Source: Duganella sp. CF458 (GTDB lineage Bacteria; Pseudomonadota; Gammaproteobacteria; Burkholderiales; Burkholderiaceae_D). Taken from it: a stretch of 64,000 nt of DNA. The notes below the pieces were generated by a model. It saw only the letters and a list, made by a program, of their open reading frames with translations. It ran no database searches and was not told the DNA's origin. Positions 18,344 through 26,684 of the stretch are shown one piece after another (positions within the stretch are counted from its first letter, which is position 1; each line of letters begins with the position of its first letter). The stretch covers positions 62,001 through 126,000 of the forward strand of contig NZ_FOOF01000015.1 in NCBI RefSeq assembly GCF_900113115.1, in the 5' to 3' direction. Position numbers and translations under genes: made by a program.

Positions 18344-19258
18344 TTACTCTCCAACGGCGACGTAGCGGTCGCCATCGTCGTCTTCCTGTGCGTCATCGAG
18401 TACCACTTCCAGCGGCAAGGCCTTCAAATTCTCCTGCACCTCCGGGGAGATGTAGTGATGCGACAGGTCGAGGCGGCGCAGTGCACGCACGTGAGGGCTG
18501 TCCAGCAAAGCGCGCGCCCCTTCATCGCCCAGCGTGCCCAGCGACAGGTCCAGCGTGTGCAGTCGGCCGACAATTTCTTCGCCAGCCAGCCACTCGGCCA
18601 ACTCGTCGGAGATCTCGGAGTCGCGCAGGCCAAGGTAGCGCAGCGACGGGCCGGCCAGTGCACCCAGCAAGCGGCGGTACAATTCAACGTCGCCGTCGAA
18701 GCCATAATCCTCGGAGCCCAGCCACACTTCAAGATGCTCCAGGGCCGGCAGCGAAGAGCCGATCAGCGCTTCCACCACTTCAGACGGCAGGCCACCCGAT
18801 TCGATGGTCAGCTTGCGCAGAGCCGTATGCGTCACCGGCTCCAGCGCCAGGTCCTGTGCACCGCGAATGCGCAATTCTTCCAGCTTTGGAAACGCCTTCA
18901 GCAAAGGCGTGTAGTCGCCCTGCACGATCCACGAAATCTCGCATTCTTCAAACGTCATGTCGCCAATGAACAATGCGCGCAGCGCAGGCAGTTCCGGCGC
19001 GTGGGCAACCAGGGCCGCGATGACGTCGTCGGCGCTTTCCTCGTAAGGTTCGCCCCACATGCCGAACACCAGCGCGTCAAGCTTCGACTTGTCGGCGCTT
19101 TGCAGGAATTGATCGAGCAGGTCCGGCATCTTGCGTTCGTCGTCATATTCGAGCGCCAGACGGTAGACTTTGTCGCCGGACAGGTCGACCGGCAACGCCG
19201 GGTCAAAAGCGGTGACGGTTTTATTGAAGAAGGTTTCAGTGCTTTCGGAGATGGTCAC
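18344..19258 (-). CDS. STM4015-family leucine-rich-repeat protein
   Basis: 304 residues, first gene of the cassette. From about residue 120 the protein is built of irregular leucine-rich repeats (LEELRIRGAQDL, LRKLTIESGGL, LEHLEVWLGS, LRYLGLRDSEIS, LHTLDLSLGTLG, LRRLDLSHHYIS). It ends in a very acidic tail (LDDAQEDDDGDRYVAVGE). No signal peptide or catalytic motif is seen. An LRR protein beside radical SAM and ATP-grasp enzymes could be a scaffold, a recognition subunit or the modified substrate; nothing in the sequence decides this. The ribosome-binding site AGGAAG is about 11 nt upstream of the ATG. It is divergent from the ABC importer genes. Confidence 0.85.
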   Translation of the reverse strand: MTISESTETFFNKTVTAFDPALPVDLSGDKVYRLALEYDDERKMPDLLDQFLQSADKSKLDALVFGMWGEPYEESADDVIAALVAHAPELPALRALFIGDMTFEECEISWIVQGDYTPLLKAFPKLEELRIRGAQDLALEPVTHTALRKLTIESGGLPSEVVEALIGSSLPALEHLEVWLGSEDYGFDGDVELYRRLLGALAGPSLRYLGLRDSEISDELAEWLAGEEIVGRLHTLDLSLGTLGDEGARALLDSPHVRALRRLDLSHHYISPEVQENLKALPLEVVLDDAQEDDDGDRYVAVGE

Positions 19259-19361
19259 AGTGCGCTTCCTGAAAAAGACCCTGGCGCCTTTCGCCTGGGA
19301 AATGTTGAAATTTTAACAGGCGCGCGGCTTAACGTCCGCTTAAATTAGGTGATTCCCTAAG

Positions 19362-19391
19362 TTGACTCTGGCGATCCCATCCGCCTACACT
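19362..19391 (+). promoter_or_regulatory. Predicted sigma-70 promoter for the ABC importer genes
   Basis: TTGACT at 19362-19367 and TACACT at 19386-19391 are separated by 18 nt, giving a predicted transcription start near 19398. That leaves a leader of about 184 nt before the permease ATG, covering the structured element described next. No factor-binding site was recognised. This is a motif call only. Confidence 0.5.
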
Positions 19392-19411
19392 GCGCCCCGT
19401 TATCATATTTT

Positions 19412-19502
19412 GGAGCCCCCTTTCATGGGCACTTGTTCGAGTCATAGTTGGCACCGAATTCACTTCGGCATCGCATAACGGCACGATCACGTCCTGGGCT
19501 CC
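19412..19502 (+). promoter_or_regulatory. Structured 5' leader (riboswitch-like candidate) of the ABC importer
   Basis: GGAGCCC at 19412-19418 pairs perfectly with GGGCTCC at 19496-19502, closing a 77-nt domain that includes an inner hairpin (CCGAA 19454-19458 with TTCGG 19464-19468). Downstream, a second hairpin of 8 bp (TCATCTGC with GCGGATGA, loop CATCA) lies at about 19512-19532. A third (CCGCA/TGCGG) abuts the GGAGAG ribosome-binding site just before the ATG at 19582. I compared it by eye with the ykkC guanidine, yybP-ykoY manganese and molybdenum-cofactor riboswitch consensus motifs and saw no match. The rest of the 323-nt intergenic region holds only promoter sequence. Confidence 0.4.
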
Positions 19503-19581
19503 TGTCCCTCCGTCATCTGCCATCAGCGGATGATGATTCAAGCGCGCACGATCGCGGGCCCGCATCCTTGCGGAGAGCCTG

Positions 19582-21273
19582 ATGTTCGCATCTATCACTA
19601 CACGTCCCAATCGCTGGGACTGGGCATTGCTGCCGCTCGTGCTGGCGGTGCTGCTCGCTGTTGCCTATGGCGCCATGCAGATGGCGCGCCCCTTCGTGCT
19701 GGGACAACCGATGGCCGTCAGCCTCGATCCGGCCGCGCTGCCGTATTACCTGTTGCGCACCATCCTGCGCATGTTTGCCGCGTTGGGCGTCTCGCTGCTG
19801 TTCGCCTTCGTGTTCGCGGCGGTGGCGGCCAAATACCGGCTGGCTGAAAAAGTCCTGGTGCCGCTGCTGGACGTGCTGCAGTCGGTGCCGGTGCTGGGGT
19901 TCCAGGCGATCGCCATCGCGCCGTTCATCGCCCTGTTCCCTGGCAGGCAGCTGGGGGTCGAGTGCGCGGCCATTTTCGCGATCTTCACCTCGCAAGCCTG
20001 GAACATGGCATTCAGCCTGTACCAGTCGATGCGCGCCGTGCCGGCCGAATTGCGCGAGGCGAGCCGCATGTTCCGCCTCTCCGCCTGGCAGCGCTTCTGG
20101 CGCCTGGAACTGCCGTTCGCCATGCCCGGCCTGCTGTGGAACATGATGATGTCGATGTCGGGCGGCTGGTTCTTCCTGGTGGCTGCGGAGGCGATCTCCG
20201 TCGCCGGGCAGGACGTCAAGCTGCCGGGCATCGGCGCCTACATCGCGGTGGCGATCGAGGCGGAAAATGGCCGCGCCATCGCCTGGGCCATCGGCGCCAT
20301 GTTTGTCGGCATCGTCATGTACGACCAGCTTTTCTTCCGTCCGCTGCTGGTGTGGGCGGACAAGTTCCGCTTCGAAGAACTGGATGGCGAAGCGGGCCGG
20401 CGTTCCTGGCTGCTGGACTGGGTGCGCCGCAGCCGCATCACCAGCGGCCTGGCCGACCGGGCCTGGAAGCTGATGCGCGCCACCCTGCGCTGGTTCCCTG
20501 CCCGTCCGGTCGACGCGGCCGGCGCAGGCAAGGCCGCGCGCCGCTGGCGCCTGCCGTCGCGTGCCGCCGATGCGCTGCTGCTGGTGCTCGCGGTGTGGGC
20601 CAGCTATCGCGTGGCTGCCTTCATCCACACCGAAGTCGGATGGCGCGAAGCGGCCAACGTGTTCGGGCTCGGCCTGGCGACACTGGCCCGCGTGGCGGTG
20701 CTGATTACGCTGGCTTCCCTGTTCTGGGTGCCGGTGGCGGTGTGGATCGGCTTGCGCCCGCGTTATGCGCAGAAAATCCAGGCAGTGGCGCAGTTCCTGG
20801 CCGCGTTCCCGGTCAACCTGCTGTTCCCGGTGGTGGTGTACGCGGTGCTGCACCTGGGCCTCAATCCGGACATCTGGCTCAGCCCCCTGATGGTGTTCGG
20901 CACCCAGTGGTACATCCTGTTCAATGTTGTCGCGGGGGCGTCCACCCTGTCCACCGACCTGCGGCTGGCAACGGCGAACCTGGGCCTGAAAGGCTGGCTG
21001 AAATGGCGGCGCGTCTACCTGTCGGGGGTATTCCCCAGCTATGTCACCGGCGCCGTCACCGCCAGCGGCGGCTCGTGGAACGCCAGCATCGTAGCCGAAT
21101 ACGTCACCTGGGGCAAAACCACGCTGGTGGCCCATGGCCTGGGCAGCTATGTGAAGCAGATGACCGATGCCGGCGACTTCCCCCGCATTGTGCTTGGCAT
21201 CGGCGTGATGTGTGTATTTGTAATGGCAATCAACCGCTTCGTTTGGAGCCGTTTGTATCAGGAGCAGGCATGA
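19582..21273 (+). CDS. ABC transporter permease, fused double-domain (nitrate/sulfonate/taurine type)
   Basis: Inner-membrane importer subunit, 563 residues: two BPD_transp_1 permease domains in one chain, with roughly six helices each. Both EAA-like loops for ATPase contact are visible, one near residue 155 (ELREASRMFRLSAWQRFWRL) and one near 465 (LRLATANLGLKGWLKWRRV). A cytoplasmic linker joins the halves at about 265-325. Homologues are in the SsuC/TauC/NrtB group, but no periplasmic binding protein gene is adjacent, so the substrate is open. The gene is followed by its ATPase with an ATGA overlap. Its start is preceded by a GGAGAG ribosome-binding site. Confidence 0.9.
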   Translation: MFASITTRPNRWDWALLPLVLAVLLAVAYGAMQMARPFVLGQPMAVSLDPAALPYYLLRTILRMFAALGVSLLFAFVFAAVAAKYRLAEKVLVPLLDVLQSVPVLGFQAIAIAPFIALFPGRQLGVECAAIFAIFTSQAWNMAFSLYQSMRAVPAELREASRMFRLSAWQRFWRLELPFAMPGLLWNMMMSMSGGWFFLVAAEAISVAGQDVKLPGIGAYIAVAIEAENGRAIAWAIGAMFVGIVMYDQLFFRPLLVWADKFRFEELDGEAGRRSWLLDWVRRSRITSGLADRAWKLMRATLRWFPARPVDAAGAGKAARRWRLPSRAADALLLVLAVWASYRVAAFIHTEVGWREAANVFGLGLATLARVAVLITLASLFWVPVAVWIGLRPRYAQKIQAVAQFLAAFPVNLLFPVVVYAVLHLGLNPDIWLSPLMVFGTQWYILFNVVAGASTLSTDLRLATANLGLKGWLKWRRVYLSGVFPSYVTGAVTASGGSWNASIVAEYVTWGKTTLVAHGLGSYVKQMTDAGDFPRIVLGIGVMCVFVMAINRFVWSRLYQEQA

Positions 21274-22547
21274 AAAAAGAAACCCTGGTCGACCTGCAAG
21301 GCGTCGGCAAATCCTTCCGCACTGGCGATGGCGCCAGCCGCACCGTACTCGATGGCGTCGACTTTGCACTGGAGTCGGGCGAGATCGTCGCTCTGCTTGG
21401 CAAATCGGGCTCCGGCAAATCGACCCTGCTGCGCATTATCGCCGGCCTGGTGCAGGCCGATGCCGGCGCGGCCAGGTATCGCGGCGCGCCGCTGGCCGAG
21501 CCGGTGCCGGGCATCGCCATGGTGTTCCAGTCGTTCGCCCTCTTCCCCTGGCTGACCGTGCAGCAGAATGTGGAACTGGGCCTGGAGGCGCAAGGCCTCG
21601 CGCCTGCCGAGCGGGCAGCCCGCAGCGGGGCCATGCTGGACTTGATGGGCCTGTCGGGCTTCGAAGGCGCCTTGCCGCGCGAGCTGTCCGGCGGCATGCG
21701 CCAGCGCGTGGGCATCGCGCGCGCCCTGGTGACGAATCCGGACGTGCTCTTGATGGACGAAGCGTTTTCCGCGCTCGACGTGCTGACCGGCGAAACCCTG
21801 CGCAACGACATCCTCGAGCTGTGGGACCACGGCCGCATTCCCACGCGCGGCATCCTGGTGGTTTCGCACAATATCGAGGAGGCGGTGATGATGTCGGACC
21901 GGATCATCATGCTCTCCAGCGATCCAGGCCGCATCCGCACCGAGATCCGCATCGACCTGCCGCGCCCGCGCAATCCGGACAGCCCGGCCGTGCGCCAACT
22001 GGTGGACGAAGTGTATGGCCTGATGACCATGCGCGCACCCGCCGCCAGCCCGGTACGCGAAGCAGGCCCCGATTACCGTCTGCCCGATGCCGACATCGAG
22101 CTGATCGAAGCGGTATTGTCCCTGCTGGCATCCGAACCCTTCGAAGGCCGCGCCGACCTGCCGCGCCTGTCCGACGAAAGCGAACTGCCGGACGAAGCCC
22201 TGTTCCCGGCCTGCGAAGCGCTGTCCCAGCTCGGACTGGCGACGGTGGAAGGCGGCGACATCACCATGACGGCGCTTGGCCGCCGCTACGAGGCGGCCGA
22301 CCATGCGGGGCGCCAGGCTATTTTCGGCCGCCAATTGCTGGCGCACGTCGCACTGCCGCAACGCATATACAGCATGCTGCGTGCTGCCGCAGACGGCGCG
22401 CTGCCGGAAGAACAGGTGCTGGCGCAACTACTCGAATCCAACGACCCCGAACAAGCGCGCCGCATCATGCGCACCGCTGTCGAATGGGGCCGTTATGGAG
22501 AGATTTATGAGTTCGATTTCCACACCCGCCGCCTGGGTCTGGCCTGA
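21270..22547 (+). CDS. ABC transporter ATP-binding protein with C-terminal AAA-associated domain
   Basis: 425 residues, ATG at 21270 inside the permease stop codon. The nucleotide-binding domain has Walker A (GKSGSGKST), a Q-loop (MVFQSFALFPWL), the signature LSGGMRQRVGIARAL, Walker B (VLLMDEAFSALD) and the switch histidine (VVSHNIEEAV). After residue 270 there is an extra C-terminal domain of about 150 residues (LPDADIELIEAVLSLLASEP and onward) of the AAA-associated type seen in some NrtD/SsuB-like ATPases, perhaps a regulatory winged helix. It powers the fused permease. Later in-frame starts would remove Walker A, so the start is secure. Confidence 0.92.
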   Translation: MKKETLVDLQGVGKSFRTGDGASRTVLDGVDFALESGEIVALLGKSGSGKSTLLRIIAGLVQADAGAARYRGAPLAEPVPGIAMVFQSFALFPWLTVQQNVELGLEAQGLAPAERAARSGAMLDLMGLSGFEGALPRELSGGMRQRVGIARALVTNPDVLLMDEAFSALDVLTGETLRNDILELWDHGRIPTRGILVVSHNIEEAVMMSDRIIMLSSDPGRIRTEIRIDLPRPRNPDSPAVRQLVDEVYGLMTMRAPAASPVREAGPDYRLPDADIELIEAVLSLLASEPFEGRADLPRLSDESELPDEALFPACEALSQLGLATVEGGDITMTALGRRYEAADHAGRQAIFGRQLLAHVALPQRIYSMLRAAADGALPEEQVLAQLLESNDPEQARRIMRTAVEWGRYGEIYEFDFHTRRLGLA

Positions 22548-22585
22548 AATCGTTGAGGCACTGGCGGGATTGCTATACTAAAGGG

Positions 22586-23119
22586 ATGAAAACCCTGCTT
22601 CCCGTCGCGGCACTGGCTGCGCTCCTCACTGGCTGCGCCGGCATTGGCGCACAGAGCTTTTACGCCAACCCATCGGCGGCTAGCGCGTTCGAGATGTGCA
22701 AGACACTTGCCACGGGCTCGCCCGACATGCATTTTTCCAATGCCCTGCGCATGGAGCTGGGCCGTCGCGGCGTGGCCGAGGCATCTTGTCCGGAAGTTAT
22801 CAAAGAGCGCGAAACCTGGGTGACGGTTGGGGTAGCGGCCGGTGTGGTCGCGCTGGCCGTCGCTGCCAGCAAGCATAACGACGTCAGCATCGGCGTCGGC
22901 GGCACGATCGGCCTGTACGGCGACGACTGGTATTCCGAACCGAGCTACGCGCCGCATACCGACCGTGAATGGGCCTGGGACCGTTACACCGGCGAGAACG
23001 GCAGCCAGATCTGGGCCTGCCGCGGCGTCCAGACCGGCGCCATGGTCGACCCATCGCAGTGCCAGGGCCGCCCATTGGCCGACACGGTCTGGCCCGGCCC
23101 AGCTGCGCCGTTCAGGTAG
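22586..23119 (+). CDS. Predicted lipoprotein of unknown function
   Basis: 177 residues from the ATG at 22586; an earlier in-frame ATG lacks a signal sequence. A lipobox (LLTGC) closes a short signal peptide, so Cys18 should be acylated. The mature protein has paired cysteines, a hydrophobic glycine/alanine segment (VGVAAGVVALAVAAS) that may insert in the membrane, and an aromatic C-terminal part (DREWAWDRYTGENGSQIWACRG). It lies 38 nt downstream of the ABC ATPase in the same direction; a functional link is not evident. No family recognised. Confidence 0.78.
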   Translation: MKTLLPVAALAALLTGCAGIGAQSFYANPSAASAFEMCKTLATGSPDMHFSNALRMELGRRGVAEASCPEVIKERETWVTVGVAAGVVALAVAASKHNDVSIGVGGTIGLYGDDWYSEPSYAPHTDREWAWDRYTGENGSQIWACRGVQTGAMVDPSQCQGRPLADTVWPGPAAPFR

Positions 23120-23257
23120 ACCGTTTACCGCGGCGCACTTCAAGCCCAAGTCCTATACTGCCTGGCTATTGTCCCCTTCCGCACGATAGCGACAGTCTTT
23201 CGGCAGATCCACCCTACACGAGGAGAATGATGGCGTTCTCTTCGATGGGGCTGCGAA

Positions 23258-24094
23258 ATGAAGACAAGAAACTTTTTGATGCTCGCCACCTGCGCGGCAT
23301 TCTCGGCACTGGCCGCGCCTGCCCTCGCCGGCACCTTCGACGACGGCCTTCCAGCACCATGGCGCTGCACCGGCCAATGCGGCACTTTGGGGGGCAATGG
23401 AGTTGTCGGTCGCGCACCGGGCGGCGGAAGCGCCTATGGCTGGATCTCCAGCTACAACTCCAACAGCGAAGTCGCGCTGCCCGGCGTCGGTGGCCTGGGC
23501 GAGGCAACGAACGGCTCGATCCTGCGTTCGGTCTCGTTCATGGCCGACGCGAATGCGACGCTCGATTTCCGCTTCAACTACGTGACGACCGATGGCGCAG
23601 GTTATGCGGACTACGCCTGGGCGCGCCTGCTCGACGCCGACAACCAGCAAGTTGCGTTGCTGTTCACCGCCCGCACCAACGAGAATGGCAATGCCATCCC
23701 CGGCTTCGACATGCCGGCGCCCGTGGCGACGCTGACGCCCTTCCCGGTCGCCATCGCTCCGGGCCAGACCAATTGGGCGCCCCTGGGGCCCGATTCGGAC
23801 GAGTGCTATGACGTCGGATGTGGCGCCACCGGCTGGGTGCGGGCGCAATATGCCATCGCCAGCGCAGGCAAATACCGCATCGAATTCGGCGTGACAAACT
23901 GGGACGACCAGGACTTCGATTCCGGACTGGCCTTCGATGCCATCGCCGTTGGCGGCGCGCCCTTGCCCATCCCCGAGCCCGGGCAGTACGTCATGCTGCT
24001 GGCGGGCCTGGCCATGCTCGGTACGTGGAGGCTGCGGGTCAAGGCACATGCGCCTTTTGGCGCGCGGAGCCTGGAGCAGCGCTTATCAGGCTGA
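23258..24094 (+). CDS. Exported protein with PEP-CTERM sorting signal
   Basis: 278 residues. An N-terminal signal peptide ends after APALA (about residue 24). The mature region is rich in Gly, Asn and Asp and predicted to be a beta-sandwich. Near the C-terminus PIPEPGQYVMLLAGLAMLG followed by TWRLRVK is a classic PEP-CTERM tripartite signal (PEP motif, hydrophobic helix, basic tail), here with about 18 further residues. Such proteins are sorted by exosortase, not present in this window, to the cell surface with exopolysaccharide. The unusually long tail after the basic cluster overlaps the convergent CLC gene by 9 nt and could reflect loss of an original stop. Confidence 0.88.
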   Translation: MKTRNFLMLATCAAFSALAAPALAGTFDDGLPAPWRCTGQCGTLGGNGVVGRAPGGGSAYGWISSYNSNSEVALPGVGGLGEATNGSILRSVSFMADANATLDFRFNYVTTDGAGYADYAWARLLDADNQQVALLFTARTNENGNAIPGFDMPAPVATLTPFPVAIAPGQTNWAPLGPDSDECYDVGCGATGWVRAQYAIASAGKYRIEFGVTNWDDQDFDSGLAFDAIAVGGAPLPIPEPGQYVMLLAGLAMLGTWRLRVKAHAPFGARSLEQRLSG

Positions 24095-25291
24095 TGGTCG
24101 CCGCTGGGCGCGGTAAATCCCCGATTGGCCGGAAAACATGAAGGCAACCGCACAGGCCAGCGCTGCATACGGGCCGATTGCAGGCCCGAACAACTCCATC
24201 GCCATCACCGTGCAGGCCAGCGGCGTATTGGCCGCACCGGCAAACACCGCAACGAAGCCTATTGCCGCCAATAGCGGGAACGGCAGGTGCAGGACCGGCG
24301 CGAGCACGTTGCCAAGCGTAGCGCCGATGTTGAATAGCGGCGTCACCTCGCCGCCTTTGAACCCGGAGCCCAACGACGTCACGGTGAAAACAAGCTTGCC
24401 GAGCCAATCCCACCACTCGAGCGGCACGCGGAAGGCCTCAACCATCGGCCCGATGCCCAGGCCAAGATAACGGTGCAAGTCGACTCCCGCCGCAGTGCCG
24501 GCGCCGACCACCAGTGCAATCACCGCTCCGCCAATCAACGGCCGCAGCGGGGCATAAGCAAAACGCGCCTTGAACCACGCCGACAAGCCATGCGTGGCTG
24601 CCGCAAAGGCTCGCCCAACCAGGCCGAACACCACGCCCGCTGCAACGATGCCGGCAAGCGCCAGCAGCAGCGGGCCATCGGGCGCGCCCAGCGTACCGGC
24701 CGGGTAATGCGTGTGCCCCACGCCCCAGGCGCGCGTGACCTGGTCGGCCAGCACCGCCGCCAGCATGCAGGGGTATATCGCGGTAAAGCGCATGCGTCCC
24801 ACCACCAGCACTTCCAGTCCGAAGATCGCACCGGCCAGTGGCGTGCCGAACACCGAAGCGAAACCGGCACTGATGCCGGCCATCAGCACCGCGCTGCGAT
24901 CCTCGCGCGGCAGGCGGAATACATGGGTGAGCTGGTCGGCCAGGGCCCCGCCCATCTGCACCGCCGTGCCTTCACGCCCGACGGAAGCGCCGAACAGATG
25001 CGACACCACGGTGCTGCACAGGATCAGCGGCGCAAGCCGCAGCGGCACCACATTCTTCGGATCGTGGATCTCGTCGATCAGTAGGTTATTGCCCGCTTCG
25101 ACGCGGCTACCCACGTGCAGGTAGATCCAGCCGACGGCAAAACCGGCCAGCGGCAGCAGCCACACCACCCAGCGATAGGCTTCACGCCAGGCGGTGGCTA
25201 CGTCCAGCGCCACCAGGAAGAATGCGGAAGCGCTGCCCGCCAGCACCGCGACGATGCCGGCCAGCAGGCTCCACTTCCCCAGGTAGCGCAA
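24086..25291 (-). CDS. CLC-family anion transporter, probably the fluoride/proton antiporter type
   Basis: 401-residue polytopic membrane protein. The CLC signature region reads GREGTAVQMG instead of GREGPxVQ, and the first anion-binding loop reads AGNNLL instead of GSGIP; both departures are those described for CLC-F (EriC-F) fluoride exporters rather than chloride channels. The gating glutamate of GREG is kept. The second half has VTSLGSGFKGGEVTPLFNIG. It lies 4 nt downstream of the multicopper oxidase gene in the same direction and ends the operon. No fluoride riboswitch was seen upstream, so regulation would come from the operon promoter. CLC membership is certain; the fluoride assignment is motif-based. 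Confidence 0.85.
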   Translation of the reverse strand: MRYLGKWSLLAGIVAVLAGSASAFFLVALDVATAWREAYRWVVWLLPLAGFAVGWIYLHVGSRVEAGNNLLIDEIHDPKNVVPLRLAPLILCSTVVSHLFGASVGREGTAVQMGGALADQLTHVFRLPREDRSAVLMAGISAGFASVFGTPLAGAIFGLEVLVVGRMRFTAIYPCMLAAVLADQVTRAWGVGHTHYPAGTLGAPDGPLLLALAGIVAAGVVFGLVGRAFAAATHGLSAWFKARFAYAPLRPLIGGAVIALVVGAGTAAGVDLHRYLGLGIGPMVEAFRVPLEWWDWLGKLVFTVTSLGSGFKGGEVTPLFNIGATLGNVLAPVLHLPFPLLAAIGFVAVFAGAANTPLACTVMAMELFGPAIGPYAALACAVAFMFSGQSGIYRAQRRPSA

Positions 25292-25295
25292 TTGC

Positions 25296-26684
25296 TTAGT
25301 GATGGTCGTGCCCCTTCTTGTCGCGGGTCACTTCCATCGGCTTGACACCGGCGGGCGGCGCCGAGTTGGGGGCGGAAACCGGTGGCGGCAGTTCGCCGGT
25401 CCACTCGTAAGCCGTGGTGCCTTTCGGCGCCCTGTACCAGCCAGGATCGGTGTAATCGCCCTTCTTCTGGTCCGGACGGACTTTCATCAGCGTGAACATG
25501 CCGCCCATCTCGATGTCGCCATACGGGCCGGTACCGGTCATCATCGGCAACGTGTTCTCGGGAATTTCCATCTCCATGCCACCCATCGAACCGCCTTTGT
25601 CGCCCATCACCATATAGCCGGGCACCAGCTTGTTGATCTTCTCGGCCACGCCCTTGTGGTCCACCCCGATCAGGGTTGGCACGTTGTGGCCCATGGCGTT
25701 CATGGTGTGGTGCGATTTATGGCAGTGAAAGGCCCAGTCGCCAGGGTTGTCGGCGATGAACTCGATGGCGCGCATTTGCCCTACCGCGACATCGGTGGTG
25801 ACCTCCGGCCAGCGCGCGGTCGGCGGCACCCAGCCGCCGTCGGTGCCGGTCACTTCGAAGCGGTGGCCGTGGATGTGGACCGGGTGGTTGGTCATGGTCA
25901 GGTTGCCGGCGCGGATGCGCACGCGATCGCCCTGCCGCACGACCAGCGGGTCGATGGCGGGGAAGACGCGGCTATTGAATGTCCAGATATTAAAGTCCGT
26001 CATCGTATTGACCTTGGGGACCATGCTCCCGGGTTCGATATCGTAGGCGCTGAGCAGGAATACGAAATCGCGGTCCACCGCATGCTGGCGCGGATCTTTC
26101 GGGTGGGTCACCCAGAAGCCCATCATGCCCATCGCCATCTGCACCATCTCGTCAGCATGAGGATGGTACATGAAAGTACCGGCATGCCTGGCGACGAACT
26201 CATAGACGAAGGTCTTGCCCGGCTGGATCGCCGGCTGGCTGACGCCTGACACGCCATCCATTCCGCTTGGCAGGATCTGGCCGTGCCAGTGCACGCTGGT
26301 ATGCTCCGGCAGCTTGTTGGTGACGAAGATGCGCACCCGGTCGCCCTCCACCACTTCGATGGTCGGCCCAGGGCTCTGGCCGTTGTAGCCCCACATCTTG
26401 GCATACATGCCGGGCGCAATCTCACGCACCACCGGCTCGGCGACCAGGTGGAATTCCTTCACGCCATCCTTCATGCGCCACGGCAGGCTCCAGCCGTTCA
26501 AGGTCACCACCGGATTGTATGGACGGCCGTTGGGCGGCATCAGCGGCGGCGCTGTCGAAGCATTCGATTGAACCGCTGCCTCCGGCAAGCCGGCAGCGCC
26601 GGCACGGCTCACCAGGCCCGCTCCAATCAGGGCGGTGGCGCCGTTGACGAGGAAAGAGCGGCGCTTGTTGACAGGACTATTCAT
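25296..26684 (-). CDS. Multicopper oxidase (copper tolerance type), Tat-exported
   Basis: 462 residues. A twin-arginine signal (RRSFLVNGATALIGAG) directs the folded enzyme to the periplasm. All four copper-binding motifs are present: HWHG, HPHADEM, HPVHIHGH and HCHKSHH, the last supplying the type 1 Cys. A Met-rich region near residues 370-395 (KGGSMGGMEMEIPENTLPMM) is typical of copper-resistance oxidases that oxidise Cu(I). It overlaps the TolC-like gene by 4 nt (ATGA) and is followed by the CLC gene. In context it is probably the cuprous oxidase of a copper-handling operon. Confidence 0.92.
   Translation of the reverse strand: MNSPVNKRRSFLVNGATALIGAGLVSRAGAAGLPEAAVQSNASTAPPLMPPNGRPYNPVVTLNGWSLPWRMKDGVKEFHLVAEPVVREIAPGMYAKMWGYNGQSPGPTIEVVEGDRVRIFVTNKLPEHTSVHWHGQILPSGMDGVSGVSQPAIQPGKTFVYEFVARHAGTFMYHPHADEMVQMAMGMMGFWVTHPKDPRQHAVDRDFVFLLSAYDIEPGSMVPKVNTMTDFNIWTFNSRVFPAIDPLVVRQGDRVRIRAGNLTMTNHPVHIHGHRFEVTGTDGGWVPPTARWPEVTTDVAVGQMRAIEFIADNPGDWAFHCHKSHHTMNAMGHNVPTLIGVDHKGVAEKINKLVPGYMVMGDKGGSMGGMEMEIPENTLPMMTGTGPYGDIEMGGMFTLMKVRPDQKKGDYTDPGWYRAPKGTTAYEWTGELPPPVSAPNSAPPAGVKPMEVTRDKKGHDHH

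Noticed and set aside
14155-19258. RiPP precursor peptide in the STM4011-4015 cassette
   Set aside because: Genes overlap or nearly touch, so there is no room for a small ORF between them, and none with a ribosome-binding site was seen at the ends.
19398-19581. Known riboswitch class (ykkC, yybP-ykoY, Moco) in the ABC leader
   Set aside because: Consensus boxes of these classes are not present by eye, so the element is reported only as an unassigned structure.
19962-21269. 5' extension of the ABC ATPase frame
   Set aside because: The frame is open through the permease gene but reads as Arg/Gly/Pro-rich nonsense; the ATGA overlap at 21270 with Walker A soon after is the real start.
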